DNA of 64,000 nucleotides from Branchinecta lynchi (taxonomy: Eukaryota; Arthropoda; Branchiopoda; Anostraca; Branchinectidae): the NCBI GenBank assembly GCA_023053575.1, contig JAKZAP010000014.1, positions 5,642,001-5,706,000 on the forward strand, written 5' to 3'. Shown in pieces: positions 1 to 13,300 of this stretch. The notes below the pieces were generated by a model. It saw nothing but the letters and a program-made list of their open reading frames with translations, did no database searches and was not told the origin of the DNA. The position numbers and the translations under genes are program-made. Positions within the stretch are counted from its first letter, which is position 1, and every line of letters starts with the position of its first letter.

Positions 1-283
1 AAAGTAGAAAAACCTTTCCAGCTTTGACTGCAAAAATCCAGAATTCGTGACGTAATACGTAGTAACTACAGTAAGTAGGGTGGAACCAAGGCCGTATCCA
101 GGAGGGGGGGGGGGGGGGTTAGAGGGTTGACCCCCCCCCGAAACATACAAAAATACTCATTTTTATAGGCTTTTCCCTCTGATCTATGTCATTTTTGTAC
201 TTTTTTGTGCGACCCGCAGGCGACCCCCCCCCCCCCCCGAAATAAATTCCTGGATACGGGCCTGGGTGGAACACGCTCTAACT
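1..283 (-). mobile_element. partial element with GTGTTCCAC termini (interrupted by a MITE)
   Basis: Bases 1-86 and 265-283 together read as the reverse complement of 21793-21880. They share a TGACGTAA/TGACGTCA stretch and the terminus GGTGGAACACGC. It runs off the left edge. A 178-bp hAT MITE has inserted next to its end. Confidence 0.6.
87..264. mobile_element. hAT MITE (CAAGGCCGTATCCAGG type)
   Basis: Ends CAAGGCCGTATCCAGGA and TCCTGGATACGGGCCTG are inverted repeats with few differences. The exact 8-bp duplication GGTGGAAC flanks it (79-86 and 265-272). Long G and C tracts sit just inside both ends. It is non-coding. Confidence 0.88.
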
Positions 284-603
284 GTTCTAGAAACCCATCC
301 GGCGTACATTCTTCTGTGCACGAAGTCAAGGGAACTGATAGCCTTTTCTGAACGCGGGTGACGCCGAAAACTGAGCGACTATTTGTTTGTTTCTTTAAAG
401 TAGGCTACCTGTCCATCTTGAGAAACTTCCGCTTATAGTGCGAACACACGATCAGGATCGGGAGCGCCAAGGCTGGAATTCCTGCCATCATCATCACTTC
501 CGTGTGGAAAAGTTGACATTTTTCAACTTGATGATGAAAGTGAAGGAAATACGGCAGGAAATCCTTATCGCGTGTTCGCACTATTACTCTTTTGCGTCAG
601 TAG
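266..603. other. unassigned sequence
   Basis: Apart from the first 20 bases, which belong to the flanking GTGTTCCAC element, I see no gene or recognisable repeat here. The short reading frame at 438-626 shows no family marks. Confidence 0.4.
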
Positions 604-737
604 GGTTTTTGCAGATACCACGGTAACTGGACCTACATTTTGTCGTTTTCGCAGTTAATCGTGGTATCTGATACTACGGCTGCTTTGGAAAAGCGACAAA
701 TGCCGAATTTGCGATCTTAGGAGTCATTCCAAAAGAA
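604..737 (+). mobile_element. left half of a GATACCACGGTATC palindromic MITE
   Basis: Matches the first part of the complete copy at 9759-10155, including TTTTTGCAGATACCACGGTA and GTCATTCCAAAAGA. The right half is found at 2701-2931, after a family-1 element that split it. Confidence 0.7.
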
Positions 738-2700
738 ACAAGAGCTACGAGCTCATATGGCACTTGTTACGTTATGAGTAGGTGTTGCAAGAAAGTAGAT
801 GAGGAAGTCACAAAATACCCCCTTCAACCTCCTAGGATCGGACCTAGAAATATGATATATAGATTCACTCGAGGATGAGCATTCCCGGCATCGCCTGGGA
901 TCATCTAGAGCAAATAACAGGGCACAATATTTCCGGTACTCCGTCCCCCTCAAACTCTCCCTACCACGGCCGATCTGGTTCAGACACATAAACAGATCAT
1001 CTAAAGCATCTTCTTTTACCGTCTATTAAGTTTCGCTTGAGTCTGAGTATTTTTCGCGAAACTACGGTAATCCCCCCCCCCCCCCCGTGTTCAGATCCTG
1101 TCTGGACTCTAAACTATGTCATCCAGGGGACATAATATCTCTACTCTTCAAGTTTCATCCAAATCCCTCCACTCGTTTGACCCCAATGTTAGCCACAAAA
1201 TTTCCGGGAATCCCCCTCCAGCCCCCACACTGCGGCAAAATACGACTAGGAAACACAGACGTCGTATCTCTGACATCTCCGCTTCTCGTCCTTCAAGTTT
1301 GAGTCCAATCGAAGCAGATCTGCAAAATTCCGGTTTCCGGTTCATCCTCCTCCTGCTCTGGCCGAATCCGGTCTGAACAGTAAAAAAACAACTAGGTCGC
1401 ATAAAATCGGTACTGTCAAAGTTGCATCCCATTCGGTACATTCGTTTGATTTTTGTGCATGTCACAAAGTTTCCAGACCCCCCCTCCCCCTCCAATTCCT
1501 CCAACCATTGTCGCATGGGGTTCGGAGACATGTCTTGCCTGTCTAGGTCATTAGTTCTGATAACCAGAAAATTTTTACTCGACTCGGACCATCCGTTTGC
1601 AACCTACAAAAATCAGTAATTTCCGGATTCCCCTCCCCTTAAGTCCACCGAAAATGGTCCGATCAAGAAACGGAAGTTTTCCTAGGGCATTGTGTCAGGT
1701 CCTAATGTCTGTTTGGTTGGGTCACTAATATGCCTGCCAAGCTTCATCGTCCTTACCACATCGGGAATCCTTACTCGCGATCACCGGAATTCGGGGAAAC
1801 CCCCTCCAACTCCCCCCAAAAAGCCCCGATATGGTATAGTTCTGTCAAGAACATATCTAGGGCTTAGGTTTGTTTTTCCCACCAAATTCCATACCGATCC
1901 CTCGACGCTAAGCGTTTCACAAAATTTCGGTGCCCCCTTCGACTCCCCCCCCCCCCCAAGTACCGGATCCGGTCTGGACTTGACATGGAACCTCGAAGAC
2001 GACACTTCTTTCTATTTCTGAAGTTTCATTCAATTCGGATCGCCCGTTCAAAAGTTAGGAATGCCACTAGATTCCGGATTCCCCATCCCTCGACCTCCCC
2101 CATGATGGTCTGATCATGCAAACGACTATTCTCAAGTCAATTTGTTCGAGTCCTTGATACGCCTGCCCAGCTTCATCGTCTTAGTACATCAGGACGTACC
2201 ACACTCGCGGGATCACCAGAACTCCGGACCCTTCCCACCCCCTCAAAGTGCCCGAACCCGGTTCGGTTATGTCAATGATGGATCTACTGTTTGCTTGGCG
2301 TCTTCCCACCAAGTTTCATCTCGATCCCTCCACTCATAGCGTTTCCCAAGATTTCCGGTTGCCCGCCTACACTCCCCCCAAAAGTCACCGGATCCGGTCC
2401 GGATTTTAAGCTGGTCGTCTGAGGCACGAGATCTTTCCAGATATGAAGTTTCGTTAAATCCGATGACCCGTTCAAAAGTTATAAATACGTCAAGATTCCG
2501 GATTCCCCCTCCTTCCACTACCCTCACCATGCTCGGATCGGGAAAGTGACTATTTCCAACTTAAGCATTAGGGGTCCCTGATATACCTGCCAAGTTTCAT
2601 CGTCCTAGCTTATGTGGAAGGGCCCGAACTAGCAAAACCTGGACAGACCGACGGACGGACAGAAATTGCGATTGCTATATGGCACTTGGCCTAAGCCATA
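738..2700 (+). mobile_element. family-1 tandem-subunit element, copy A (complete)
   Basis: Starts ACAAGAGCTACGAGCTCATA (GGCACTTGT follows) and ends with a GTCCGTC-like run and a second ATATGGCACTTG, then GCCATAAAA. In between, subunits of about 120-150 nt each begin AAGTTTCAT (e.g. 1150, 2022, 2312, 2592). Each carries TTCCGG, a C-rich tract (CCCCCTCC...ACTCCCCCC) and a CCGGATCCGG-like palindrome. No long reading frame exists. It is inserted in a palindromic MITE, which fixes its ends to within a few bases. Confidence 0.8.
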
Positions 2701-2931
2701 AAAATGATATCCATTTCCATCGCAAGTGCTAAACTTCTTTCCCACCAATTTGACAAAAGCCTATGCCTAGGTTCTTGTACTGGCGATGATGAAAGTGAGA
2801 TGACTTTTTCAGATACCACGATCGAGACCGTGGTATCTGAATTTCAAATACCACTGTAACTGGCCAGATACCACGATAACTGCAAAAACGACTTCAGACC
2901 GTGGTATCAAATACCATGGTATCTGCAAAAT
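2701..2931 (+). mobile_element. right half of the GATACCACGGTATC palindromic MITE
   Basis: Continues the element at 604-737. It shares CTTCTTTCCCACCAATTTGA and GAAAGTGAGATGACTTTTTC with the copy at 9759-10155 and ends in repeated GATACCACG / CGTGGTATC units. Confidence 0.7.
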
Positions 2932-3488
2932 TATTTCTTTTTCTTTTCTTTTATTTTTATTTCTTTTACTCCTTCGTTCCGGCTTCGGTTTCTGAAAAGT
3001 TATAGGCATTAAAGGTTAACTTTCGACATCGAGGCTGATAGCGGAAAATAACACCGAGACAGCCACTGAAAATGACCGGTCCTAGCCGAAAGCGAGGTAA
3101 GTTATGAGAAATATCTACCGAGATATTCTGGAGAGGCCATCGGTGATGTTATTTCGGTATCGACCGACATGGAGGTGTGTTAACTGTATCGAACAGAGCC
3201 AAAACTAATTAACCATGCACACGACGTCTGACCCTTTCCCATGCCGGTAATACGACTTCATTTCACCCTCTCTGGAGGGTGATACGACTTCATACCAACC
3301 GCCCGAGATCACACGCTGTGAGCACGGCTAGTTAGTAATGGTACTGTGTGAAGACTATCATAATTCAACTAACGTTGGTAATACGATGATATTCATTACA
3401 TTACGATCCATTACATCGAGAAAAGTTATATAAAATAATAAACAAATAAATAAATTGGACCGAGCATTAACGGTGGGGAGACGTGCAC
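2932..3488. other. unassigned intergenic or 3' ZIP intron sequence
   Basis: T-rich at the start (TTTTTCTTTTCTTTTATTTT), then mixed sequence. The last ZIP exon was looked for here on the minus strand and not found. Confidence 0.35.
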
Positions 3489-3646
3489 AATAAAAAAAAA
3501 TCTTCCAGTATTTGCTACTAGGATTAATCTTGCCTCTAAAAGGATAATCTTATCTCTAATTTGGATTCTCAGTAGAGATAAGATTAATCCCGGTAGCAAA
3601 TTCCGCAGTTAACTTTAATCCTTACTCAGAGAAACTTTTTACAGTG
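3489..3646. mobile_element. palindromic MITE (TTTGCTAC..GTAGCAAA type)
   Basis: Holds GTATTTGCTACTAGGATTAA and its inverted partner TTAATCCCGGTAGCAAATT, then TTACTCAGAGAAACTTTTTA ending ACAGTG. A second copy, inverted, is at 5214-5382. Confidence 0.65.
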
Positions 3647-4155
3647 TATATATATATCAAAGGCGCACCGTGGTATTTCCTTTTGCATACTGTCATGACC
3701 CCATGGGACACAATTGAGCATAAATACTATTTTATTCTAAGTAAATACGCCCCTCATAAAATTCCTCTCAGATTAGTTCTTTTTTGGCCGCTGAGTGCGC
3801 TATCGTAAAGAAAACAATGACACGTTACTTCTTTGTGTACGTTTATCCAGGTTTGTTTTGCTATTTTCAATTCCTCTTAGACCTAACTATGTTTAAAACT
3901 GTTTAAAATTCCCCTCTTTTTGCTTTACCCAACTCTGTTCTGTCAAGCATCATCAAGTTCGTCATTTCTGGCTTCCGATTTCAGTGCTGAGTGCTGGCTG
4001 TTTTTTCCACGGGGCTAATGCGCGACTCGATATGAAGTGAAAGCCTAATCGCTCATTCATCTGTCAGATAACTTATCCTCTAGCGCGTCCGGCGGCAATT
4101 CGTCATCAGTTTTTATGAAGGACGTATAAAACAGTAGAGTCTGCTGCGAGCTTAC

Positions 4156-4332
4156 CTCTAATATCCCCATTCCTATTCCAATACCAATTGGAGAAGCAAA
4201 GCAAAAGATGAGCATGAGCTTCGCCGAGGTCTTGAGAGTCAGTTTGCTTTGCACCAGATTCAAAGAGAGACTGAAGGCGACCACGCACTTATGTAGAATC
4301 ACAGCAATGAAGATTTGAAGTAGCATATCAAC
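4156..4332 (-). CDS. ZIP transporter exon 5 (TM5)
   Basis: The 177-nt exon (59 codons, phase 0 at both ends) lies between acceptor ATTCTAG and donor GAG|GTAAGC. It encodes VILHKCVVAFSLSLNLVQSK and then a second hydrophobic stretch with SPIGIGIGMGILE. The HK-x-VAFSL and SP-x-GIGIG motifs are hallmarks of ZIP TM5 and the following helix. No sequence resembling the final family block (GTFLYxTF) is visible between here and base 1. Confidence 0.9.
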
Positions 4333-7300
4333 CTAGAATAGTAGTTCCACTCCAGTTCAATGTAACTCTATCTTTTTATGAAAGAATAAAGGGTTTATTA
4401 AAAAAAAACTAGAATCTTCAATGCCCAGAGGCAAGCCTGTAAAAGACTAATTACCGTCAAAACAAAACATAGAACCGGAACGAAGTTTTGAAGGGAAGTA
4501 TCTGATCCGTCCTGACGAGAATTCACCGATAGTTTCATGATGTTTGCTTTTTACACCTCTTTCGTAAGAAGTTTTGTAACACCTTCTTTCGCAGAACACG
4601 CGTGATGCCAAACCGAAATAAAACAGAAGGAGTGAACTGACTGCACGAAAATTTCCCGACGTCAGGGGAGGAAGAGAGAGATTGGTAAAATACGAAACCC
4701 TTATAGCATAACTTAATTCAATTTGTTACACACAAAGAACAAACACTATAATTGAGACACTATCAAACGGAACAAACGAGTTTCCGTATCGATTTGCTCG
4801 GAGTTCAGGGTATTTTTTTGTTCCCGGGTTCGATGGTTGGGAGGGGCTGTTTCCGGTAAAAGTGACCGGAGGAACTTGCTGAGGTCTATTCTCAGAGGGG
4901 CGATCAGAAAATATGAGAGATGGCTAACCTTTCTTTGCAGTCCGATTGCCAGTCCCTCAAAAACTGAGTGAAGGGACAAGGCCGTCAGAAGTAAATAAGC
5001 TCGGAGGGACGAGTGGCTTGCTGGATCCCTGTGAACACTGTGGCTCCCTGGATCGAACTCCTCACCACTGCAAAAGAAGCAAATGGTCGGTCAAGTTCTC
5101 ATTTAAAGAACAAAGGACACTGAAAGGCCTGATTAATACTTTCAGGCTCTCCAAAACGAAGCCGTTGCTGATTTCTTAGGCAAAACTTGGCAATTATGGT
5201 GCAATTTTGTCCTCACTGTAAAACGTTTCTCAGAGTGAGGATTAAAGTTAACTGCAGTATTTGCTACTGGGATTAATCTTATCTCTACTGAGATAAGATC
5301 AATCCAAATCAGAGATAAGATTAGATGTTTGGAGACAAGACTAATCACAGTAGCAAATACTGCAAGATTTTTTTTTACAGTGCTCTACTTTTATCAGCAG
5401 GCATCCATAGCTGCACAATAAGGTACCTCGGAAGGAGAGTCTCGGAGAGAGGGAATAACCCCGGGAGGGTGAGGGAAGTCCCCTGGAAAGGGAAAGGACA
5501 TTAACCTCAAAGGCAATGGACGACGAGTTGATCTCAGAAGGAGACGACAAGGACTAAAAGCAGGATGGCATGTAAGAAGAAAATGCTCCGCGATGAGATC
5601 GCAGTACAAGGGTCTATAGATCAGACGCAGGAAAGGGTCCGAGCAGGGCTGTTTAACGTTGGTAAGAAAAACGCAAGATCAGGCGTGCCTGGTTGCACAA
5701 TAAGGTAAACGCTCTAAAAACCAGCCGATCAGTCCACTGTCCCGCCGAGACAGACAAGAGGACTATTTTCTCCTCCTCTCTTTCGGGTAGTTGTTCCGTT
5801 TTTGGGATACCAAAACGCAAGTGAAGGGTACCTATGACTTTGTAAAAGTTGTCCGTCTGTTCGTCTGTCTGTGAGCACAACAACTCTCGAAGGGAATGAG
5901 ATAGTTTGACGAAACTTGGTGTGAGGATTTTTTGGGTCAAGGGACATGTCGAGTTCGTAGATGGGCTCTGTAGCCCACAATATTTTGTAACAGCTAGTGA
6001 GTGATGGTCGATTGAGGGGTAAGAAGAAATACTGAACAAGAATACGAAACTCATTTTCTCGCCGAACAAGTAGTTCGCCCGGAATCCGGTCAAAGCCGGA
6101 AAGCTAAAACTAAAACTTTTTTTTAAGTTGATTAGATGTTCGATTTAGGGGTAAGAAGACATGATGAATATTTATGTGAAAATCGTATGTCAGGTCGAGT
6201 TCGTAGATGGGCTCCGTAGCCCCAAAATATTTAACAGCTAGTGAGATGGTCGATTTAGGGGTAAGAAGAAATACTGAACACGAATAGGATACTCATTTTC
6301 TCGCCGGACAAGTAGTTCACCCGGAATCCGACCAGACCCGGAAAGTTTGTTAAAAGTAAAATTTTATACAAAGTTGATTAGATGTTCGACTTAGGGGTAA
6401 GAAGACATGGTGAACATTTATATGAGAATCATTTTCTCGTCGGACAAGTAGTTCGCCCGGAATCCGGCCAAAACCGGAAAATTTGTTAAAAGTAAAAGTG
6501 TTATCTGAAGCTGATTAGATGTTCGATTTAGGGGTAAGAAGACATGCTGAATCGGCATTTGACAATCTTTCTCTAACCGGACACATAGTTCGCCCGGAAT
6601 CCAGCTGAAACTGGAGAATTTGTCATAACTAAAAGTTATACCTGAAGTTACGATGTAGTGGTGAGGAGGCATGAATGGCCCATATATGAATGGCCAAATT
6701 CTAAATCCTAATAGTAAAAATATTCAAGGAGTCTGGCGAAGACCGGATGTCCGGAAATCTTTGGTCTTGTTAGAAGAGGAATTAGTGTTTTCCAAGAATG
6801 TCCGTCTGTTACTGGGAAGCTGAAGTACAATAAACCAATCAATAAATCATTACCACAAAATTATTTACTCCAGACATCAATTTGTTCTGTGCCCCTCGGA
6901 AAATTTGACAAGCAAATAGCACAGAAAGTTAAAGGAGCACTTGCAAGAAGGAAAAAAGCTAATCCTTCCAAATGTAAAAGATTCGTTTTCTAAGTGCTAG
7001 CAACCACGCCCCACGCCGAGCCGCTTGACGAGAATGGTGGCAACGGCGGTAACACGGGTCAGCAGCGGCGCTTGCACTTTTTTTTACATCTTGCCATTCT
7101 AGAGTGCTTATTCGAAAAGGATCATATCTAGTTCGCGGTCCGAGAATGTAATAGCAGAGAATGGCATAGTTCTTTTTATACATTATTTTGTACTCCTCAG
7201 TTCTGAGGGAAATAAACGAAAAAAAAACAAAAAACAATACCACAGAAAATAAACCCTTTAGGTATGACTTATACAGAGATCCCCACCACCCAAAAGTCGA

Positions 7301-10300
7301 CAGCGCTACCACTTTTCTTGGTAAACTCACTGTAAATTACTCCCCCTCCCGGAACTATAGAATGTGAAGTCCTTTTTTGGGATTCCAAAACGTTACTGAC
7401 GGATACCTATGCCTTCATTCCTAAGTCTGTCCGTCCGTCAGTCTGTTGGCACGATAACTCCCGAAGGGGTTAAGATATTTTGTTCAGACTTGGTATTAGG
7501 ATTCACTGGGTCGAAGTAGAAGTCGAGCTAGTAGACGGGCTTCGTAACCACGTTTTTAAGGGCGGAGAAGGGGGTTTCAAATTAAGGGACAAACACTATT
7601 TTGTAGTATCTAAAGGTAGTGAGACATGCTGAATTCACATCCAAATTTCTTTTGTTGCCGGACAAATAGTTCGCCCACAAAACCGTAAAAATGGTAAAAG
7701 TAAAAACTTTCGCTGGATATGACTAGAGGCTCATTGTAGAGGTAAATAGATATGCAGACTCCCTTTTAATTTTATTTTCTCGTCGGACTAGTAGTTCACA
7801 CGGAATCTGGTCAACATCAGAAAATAAGTAAAACAAAAAGTTGCATCAGAAGTTGATTAGAGATTCGATATAACGGTAAGAAGATACGCTGATTTCATTT
7901 TCGAACTTAAACCGGAAATTTGGTTAAAGGAAAAAAGTCCTTTAAGTCGATCATATATTCGATATAGCGATAAATACCGATATCCATACCTGAAGTTTTT
8001 TCATCGTCGGACAAACAGCTGGTCTGCCAGAAGCCCTGAATTTGTTTAAGTGAACTGTTATTCGAAATCAGTTATAGTGTAAAACACGCTGGACCAGAAT
8101 AAAAAGTATGTATATATAGTGACGTAGACACAGATAAAGAACACTTTAGACCAGCAAATTCTATGAGTTTTCTTATAAGATTATTCCGGTCGTACCCTAG
8201 ACTAGTCCCGAAAGTAAAGACAGAAATGAATTACCTAACGAAATGCCTACGGGATCTGGCGAAGACTGGCAATCTACAAGATCAGATACTCTCGATAAAG
8301 AAGTCCAATACAAATATTCGCCTTTGGGATCCCATCGAAACATTTGGCCTTGTTCTCACCTGGCACCGTGACTTCCCTCTTCGCCTGGGTGATAGTCATC
8401 CGTAGCATGACGATGCCTTCCTTGTTGCTGAGGATTTCCAGTATTTCCTCCTATGGGCGAGTATGTCTGGTACTCATTATGATCATGGTTGTGCAACAGC
8501 GGGGTTCTTTCCTCACTACCGACACCTTGGCAATCAAGGGTGATCTGCTCGATAATTAGAACAAGAAAGAAGCCAACAACAACCAAGAACTCTGAGACAG
8601 GAAATTTTGTTGAAAGACCCAGCTGGTCCAGAACCTGAAAAATTTACATAATTGTTCACAAGCTCCAAAAAGAAGAATTCAAACAATAGTTTATAAGTCG
8701 TACAACCTAGCTTCTTATATGAATGGTCATATGAGCAAAGTCATTCCAGACCCCTGAGGCGTTTTTCCGCGACGCAGTTGTGGGCCATACACTTATAAGT
8801 TTTTGTCGCGGAAACACGATTGTGTGCCACACGGTCGCCACAAGTTGGAACTCGCAGAAAGCAAGTTTGTCTTTTTTTTTGGCGGTAATTTCGAATGTCT
8901 AAAAATAAAAATTAAGCCCATGCAAAAATTTCAATAAACATAACTCCAGGTTTTCTGCCTTACCCATTCCGTGCAAAAGGGATCCTCACTTTGATGCCTA
9001 CATACTTGAGAAAGCTTTTAATTTTGTTGTTTTGATGTTATTTTGATGCTTAATTTGAATTTCCCACCAAAATCGTGCCACAAAATCGACATTCACCTCG
9101 GCAGTTGTTTGTCGAATTCGAACCACAAAGCGGGCCATAAAAATCTCGTTGGTCGCAGAAGCAATACAGAAAAACACATAAGACCGCGGATTTTAACATT
9201 CTCTCCTTTTTCAGGATTATAAATAGCAAGGTTACTTCGGAAATTATCCATCAGACTAGGATTTGAAAAGTGGTGGGCGGAGAGAGGCCCCGTTTCTTGA
9301 AATTGTAACACAAACATATGAGAATCAAAGCACCTCAGAATAACAAAATTTAATAAATAGACAAGGTCAGCAGTAAAACTTTCCTTGCACAGTTAGAATT
9401 TCTGTGCTTGCCTTAAAAAGATCTGCCTCTAATCTGCATGTTTCCAAGAACAAGAAAAAACTACCAGGCACTTGAAGAAGCCCAAGCCTACACACCAGCA
9501 ATTTGTGAAGCATGCCCAAAATGCTACCCACTAACAGTAGCTTCAAACAAGTGAGGAGGATAATCATTGAGAATCAGTCTATTTGTCCACTTGAACAAGC
9601 ATGGACAAGAGAATGAATGTAAGCATTACACTCTTTGAGTGGTGACCTGCATGCTGTTTTAAGAAGGTCCATCTGAAGGAGCTATCCAGGTTCTTTCATT
9701 GATAAGAAACTTGCATCCATTTTAAATCAAGAAGAATGTGATGACAATTGTTGTAATAGTTGCGTTTTTGCAGATACCATGGTATCTAATTACCACGGTA
9801 CATAACTGGATCTGCAATTAGTCGTTTTTGCAGTTACCTTGGTATCTGATATACGGTTGCTCTACAAAAACGAAAATTGCCGCAATTACGCTTTTCAAAG
9901 TCATCCCAAAAGACAAACTGATATTCAGTCACATCACTAAGTGCCAAACTTCTTTCCCACCAATTTGAAAAAAAACTGATGAAAGTGAGATGACTTTTTC
10001 AGATACAACGATCAATTGCCACGGTCCACGATAGCTGGCCAGACACCACGATGACCGCAAAAACGCCTTTTGACCGTGGTATCAGATACCACGATAACTG
10101 AAAAAACGACTTTAGACCGTGGTATCAGATACAATGGTATCTGCAAAAACGCAACTAATGTATAGCTTTTGATTAACAGTGTATAGAGTGAGGTGCGCCA
10201 TCAATTATAGTTTGGGGGACTGCAACACTGGGATAGCTGTGGCCTGAGTTTTTGCCGGTTCCGTTCTTGGCCTACCGCTACAACAATAATAAAAATAACA

Positions 10301-13300
10301 GTACCTCATCCACTGTTTCCTGAACCTCAGGAAATAAGTCAAGCAAACAAGTACCAAGAAAGATTCCTCCTGAGAAGCAACTGAGAAGGCTAAGTGTCCT
10401 CCCAAACCTAAAATAAACGAAAATAAGTAATAATTCAACTATATATGTATAGTCTGTCTCCATGTATAGTCATGTATAGTCTGAATGACAGATACCTTAC
10501 CATGCAGGAATTTGTTCATGAAATGGCAACTAACATAGGCCTACTCGACTATCTTTCAAGAGTAATGTCTTCATAAAGAAAGCCATCTGGGCCTCATCTG
10601 GGTCAGGCTGCCAGCTACACTCACAGGCTTCCCTTACTCCGCTAATGTCTTTGTCCCCTACTCTACTTAGTGTATTAGTAAGGTGAAACAAAAAAAAAGT
10701 GAAACTGAAACAAAGGACAACCCTGGAACAGTTGGCTACTACAGGATACCTTGCTATTTGCGACACCCACCATGAATGAAATATATGCATGCCATTCCTG
10801 CCATTTCTTTCCAGCCTCTACGCTTTCCAAATTTGTGAAACTTGGACTTGACTGAAAGCTCTAGTTGTCCTCTACAACTCAATATTTTTTCCGCTTTCGC
10901 CGAATGAAGTCACAACCTTGTCAAACGCTTTTCTTCTAAACACCTGCTGACTATGTCTAAATTCTTTTTGCGCCAGCATCCATTTCCATTCTTGTTTTCA
11001 CCTTTCACCAACTTATTTGCACTAGCAGACATGGGCGTCAATAGCCTTTTACCTTTGGGGGCTTGGCTTTTGATATCAATTAATTTTGTCAGGATGGATG
11101 TATTTTTATGGTCCACATGCAATACTTGTGATTTAGTCTTTATTGACAGAAGTTTACTAGGTGTGGCGCAAACATATGGGTGGGATAAATAGCAAGGTAT
11201 CCTTTTCCATTCCATCTGACTGTTTTGTCTGTGACACAATTCTGGGCCACACACTTCTGAGTGTTTGTCAAGAAACACGGAAACGCCATTTCGACTATTT
11301 TTGGGGTGGTAATTTCAAATCTCTAAAATTAAAAATAAAATTTAGATAGAATCTCAACAAATGGAACTTCAGGCTTCCGTCCTTACCATTCTGTACAAAA
11401 AGGATCCTCAGTTATTCCTTCAGTCCAAGCTGACTGCAAATATATTTGATAGTGCACAAGAAAACTGTCAGCTTAATTTTATTGGAGCTATATTTCGGCC
11501 CTTCTTGGCAAGCTCTTTAGGCTCAAAACCCCACAAGTTGGAAAAAAGAACTTGTGGGAAAAAACAAACGTTGCCAGTGAAGTATGTAGATTCCCAGACG
11601 ACCGCGAAACTTTCTAAGATTTAACTTACTGACATGGGAGTATTTTCATCCAATTCTGAGTAATTTTCGAGTGCCTCTTTGAGAGCCTGGAGGGTGAAAT
11701 CTTTCCTGAGGCTGGTAAATAAAGATACTACGTTAATGCTTGCGTTTTGGGTTTCTTGGGAAAATGGGATACTTGCTCAGTTCCTGGACGAAGTCAACAG
11801 AGTGTGGTCCTGAATCTAGGAGTGGCCTGATTAGTGTGGCTAGAAATTTCTTTGTGAATGATCGAACGTTGGCTACTATTGGGCGGAGGGGTCGACTTGC
11901 TTTATGTACTTTCACAACTACGCAGAAACGAGGGGCTACTGGTCCAGTAACTTTACTACGTCTGTTTCGGAAATTTTGACAGATGGTTCTATGAGGTTTC
12001 TGACCTTTTGTCAATTGCTGGGGCTGGGTCTGCTGTTACTTGAGTGTAAACGTCCTTGTCAAGGACGGCGATGGAATTGCCTTTATCGGCTTTGGTTGTG
12101 ATGATGGAGTCATTGTTCTATAATTTTCTCAAAGCTTGGAATTCTTCTTTTGGTAGGTTAGATTTTGGCGGAGTGATCCAGGATTGGAGTAAGTGGGCGG
12201 CATCTACCCTTGCTTTTTCAAAATCGTCTACTTTCGCATCTTTGTGGAACAGACCTGTCTCGAAACTTGCGATGAAATCTTCTACTGGTGGCTCCCGAGT
12301 CGCAATGTTGAATTTACACCCATGTGATAAGGCGTTGATTTCGGTTGGAGATAATGTTTTTGAACTAAAATTCAGTACATATGGACCAGGTAAAACTTTT
12401 GGTTTGTAAGCCTGAGAGCTAGTGAGAATCTTGTACTGTAATCGAGAATAATTTTTCTGGATTTGCTCATGGTGTTCCGAGTACGAATTTTGGAATCTAG
12501 CCGTAACTACATTTTCAACCTTTAACTTGTCAACGTCGATGAGGTTTACCATGAATGTGGTCTTGAGTTTGTTAAATTCGTGGGTTGTCTAAGCCCATTT
12601 CGACCTTATACCAGAAATCATGTCTTTGAGGATGATTAGTGAAATTCGCTATTCTTCCTGTTCTTTGAGTCGGGATATCCAATGTGTGTGAATACCGAAG
12701 TGGGGATTAAGCTGGTGTCCTCTCCATTGACTAAAAAGTTCAGTTGGTTTATCACCTGTCCCTTCTTTCCAGCTGGAATGGATACTTGTTGGTATTTCTG
12801 GACTATTAGAGTTCCGTACTTCAAGGATAGATATTCCTTCATCCCAAGCTGAATGCGAATCATACTTGATAGTGCAAAACGGATACGTCAGCTGAATTTT
12901 ATTAGAGCTATATTTTGGCCCTTCTTGGCAAGGGTCGTCTTCAGGCTCAAGCCACTCAAGTTGGAAAAAGTAACTTGCGGAAAACAAAGTAAAGATTCTA
13001 GCTTAGCGTTAAATATTTGACTTTCGCTGACGATGCTATTCCATGTTTCTGGTAGTGAGTATTGGCTTGTGTCTCTGTTGATCCCTGACGGTTTTTCATA
13101 CTTTCAAAGACTTCTCAAATAGTTTGATGAAGTCCAGTGCATGTTGCAATAATCTGGGCTTTTTCAAAATGTACCATACGGGATGGGTTTTAGAAAAAGT
13201 GTTCTACTGGTGCCAATTTAAATCTCACCAAAGGAATTCGCAAAATCAAATTTTTAACACCAAGCTAGAATACACAAGTTCGTTTTTCCAACTTGAGCAT

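Noticed and set aside
738..2700. Overlapping short frames in family-1 copies as possible exons
   Set aside because: Frames differ between copies, are full of stops, and the proline-rich translations follow only from the C tracts.
4946..5179. Plus-strand frame after a TTTCTTTGCAG acceptor-like site, with a CEHCGSLDRTPHHC zinc-finger-like stretch
   Set aside because: It is exactly antisense to ZIP exon 4, which has clear family identity, correct splice sites and phase. The cysteines and histidines are the complement of that exon.
9093..9317. Minus-strand 74-residue frame in ZIP intron 2 as an extra exon
   Set aside because: ZIP exons 2 and 3 join in phase without it, and the sequence belongs to the TGTGGGCCACAC repeat.
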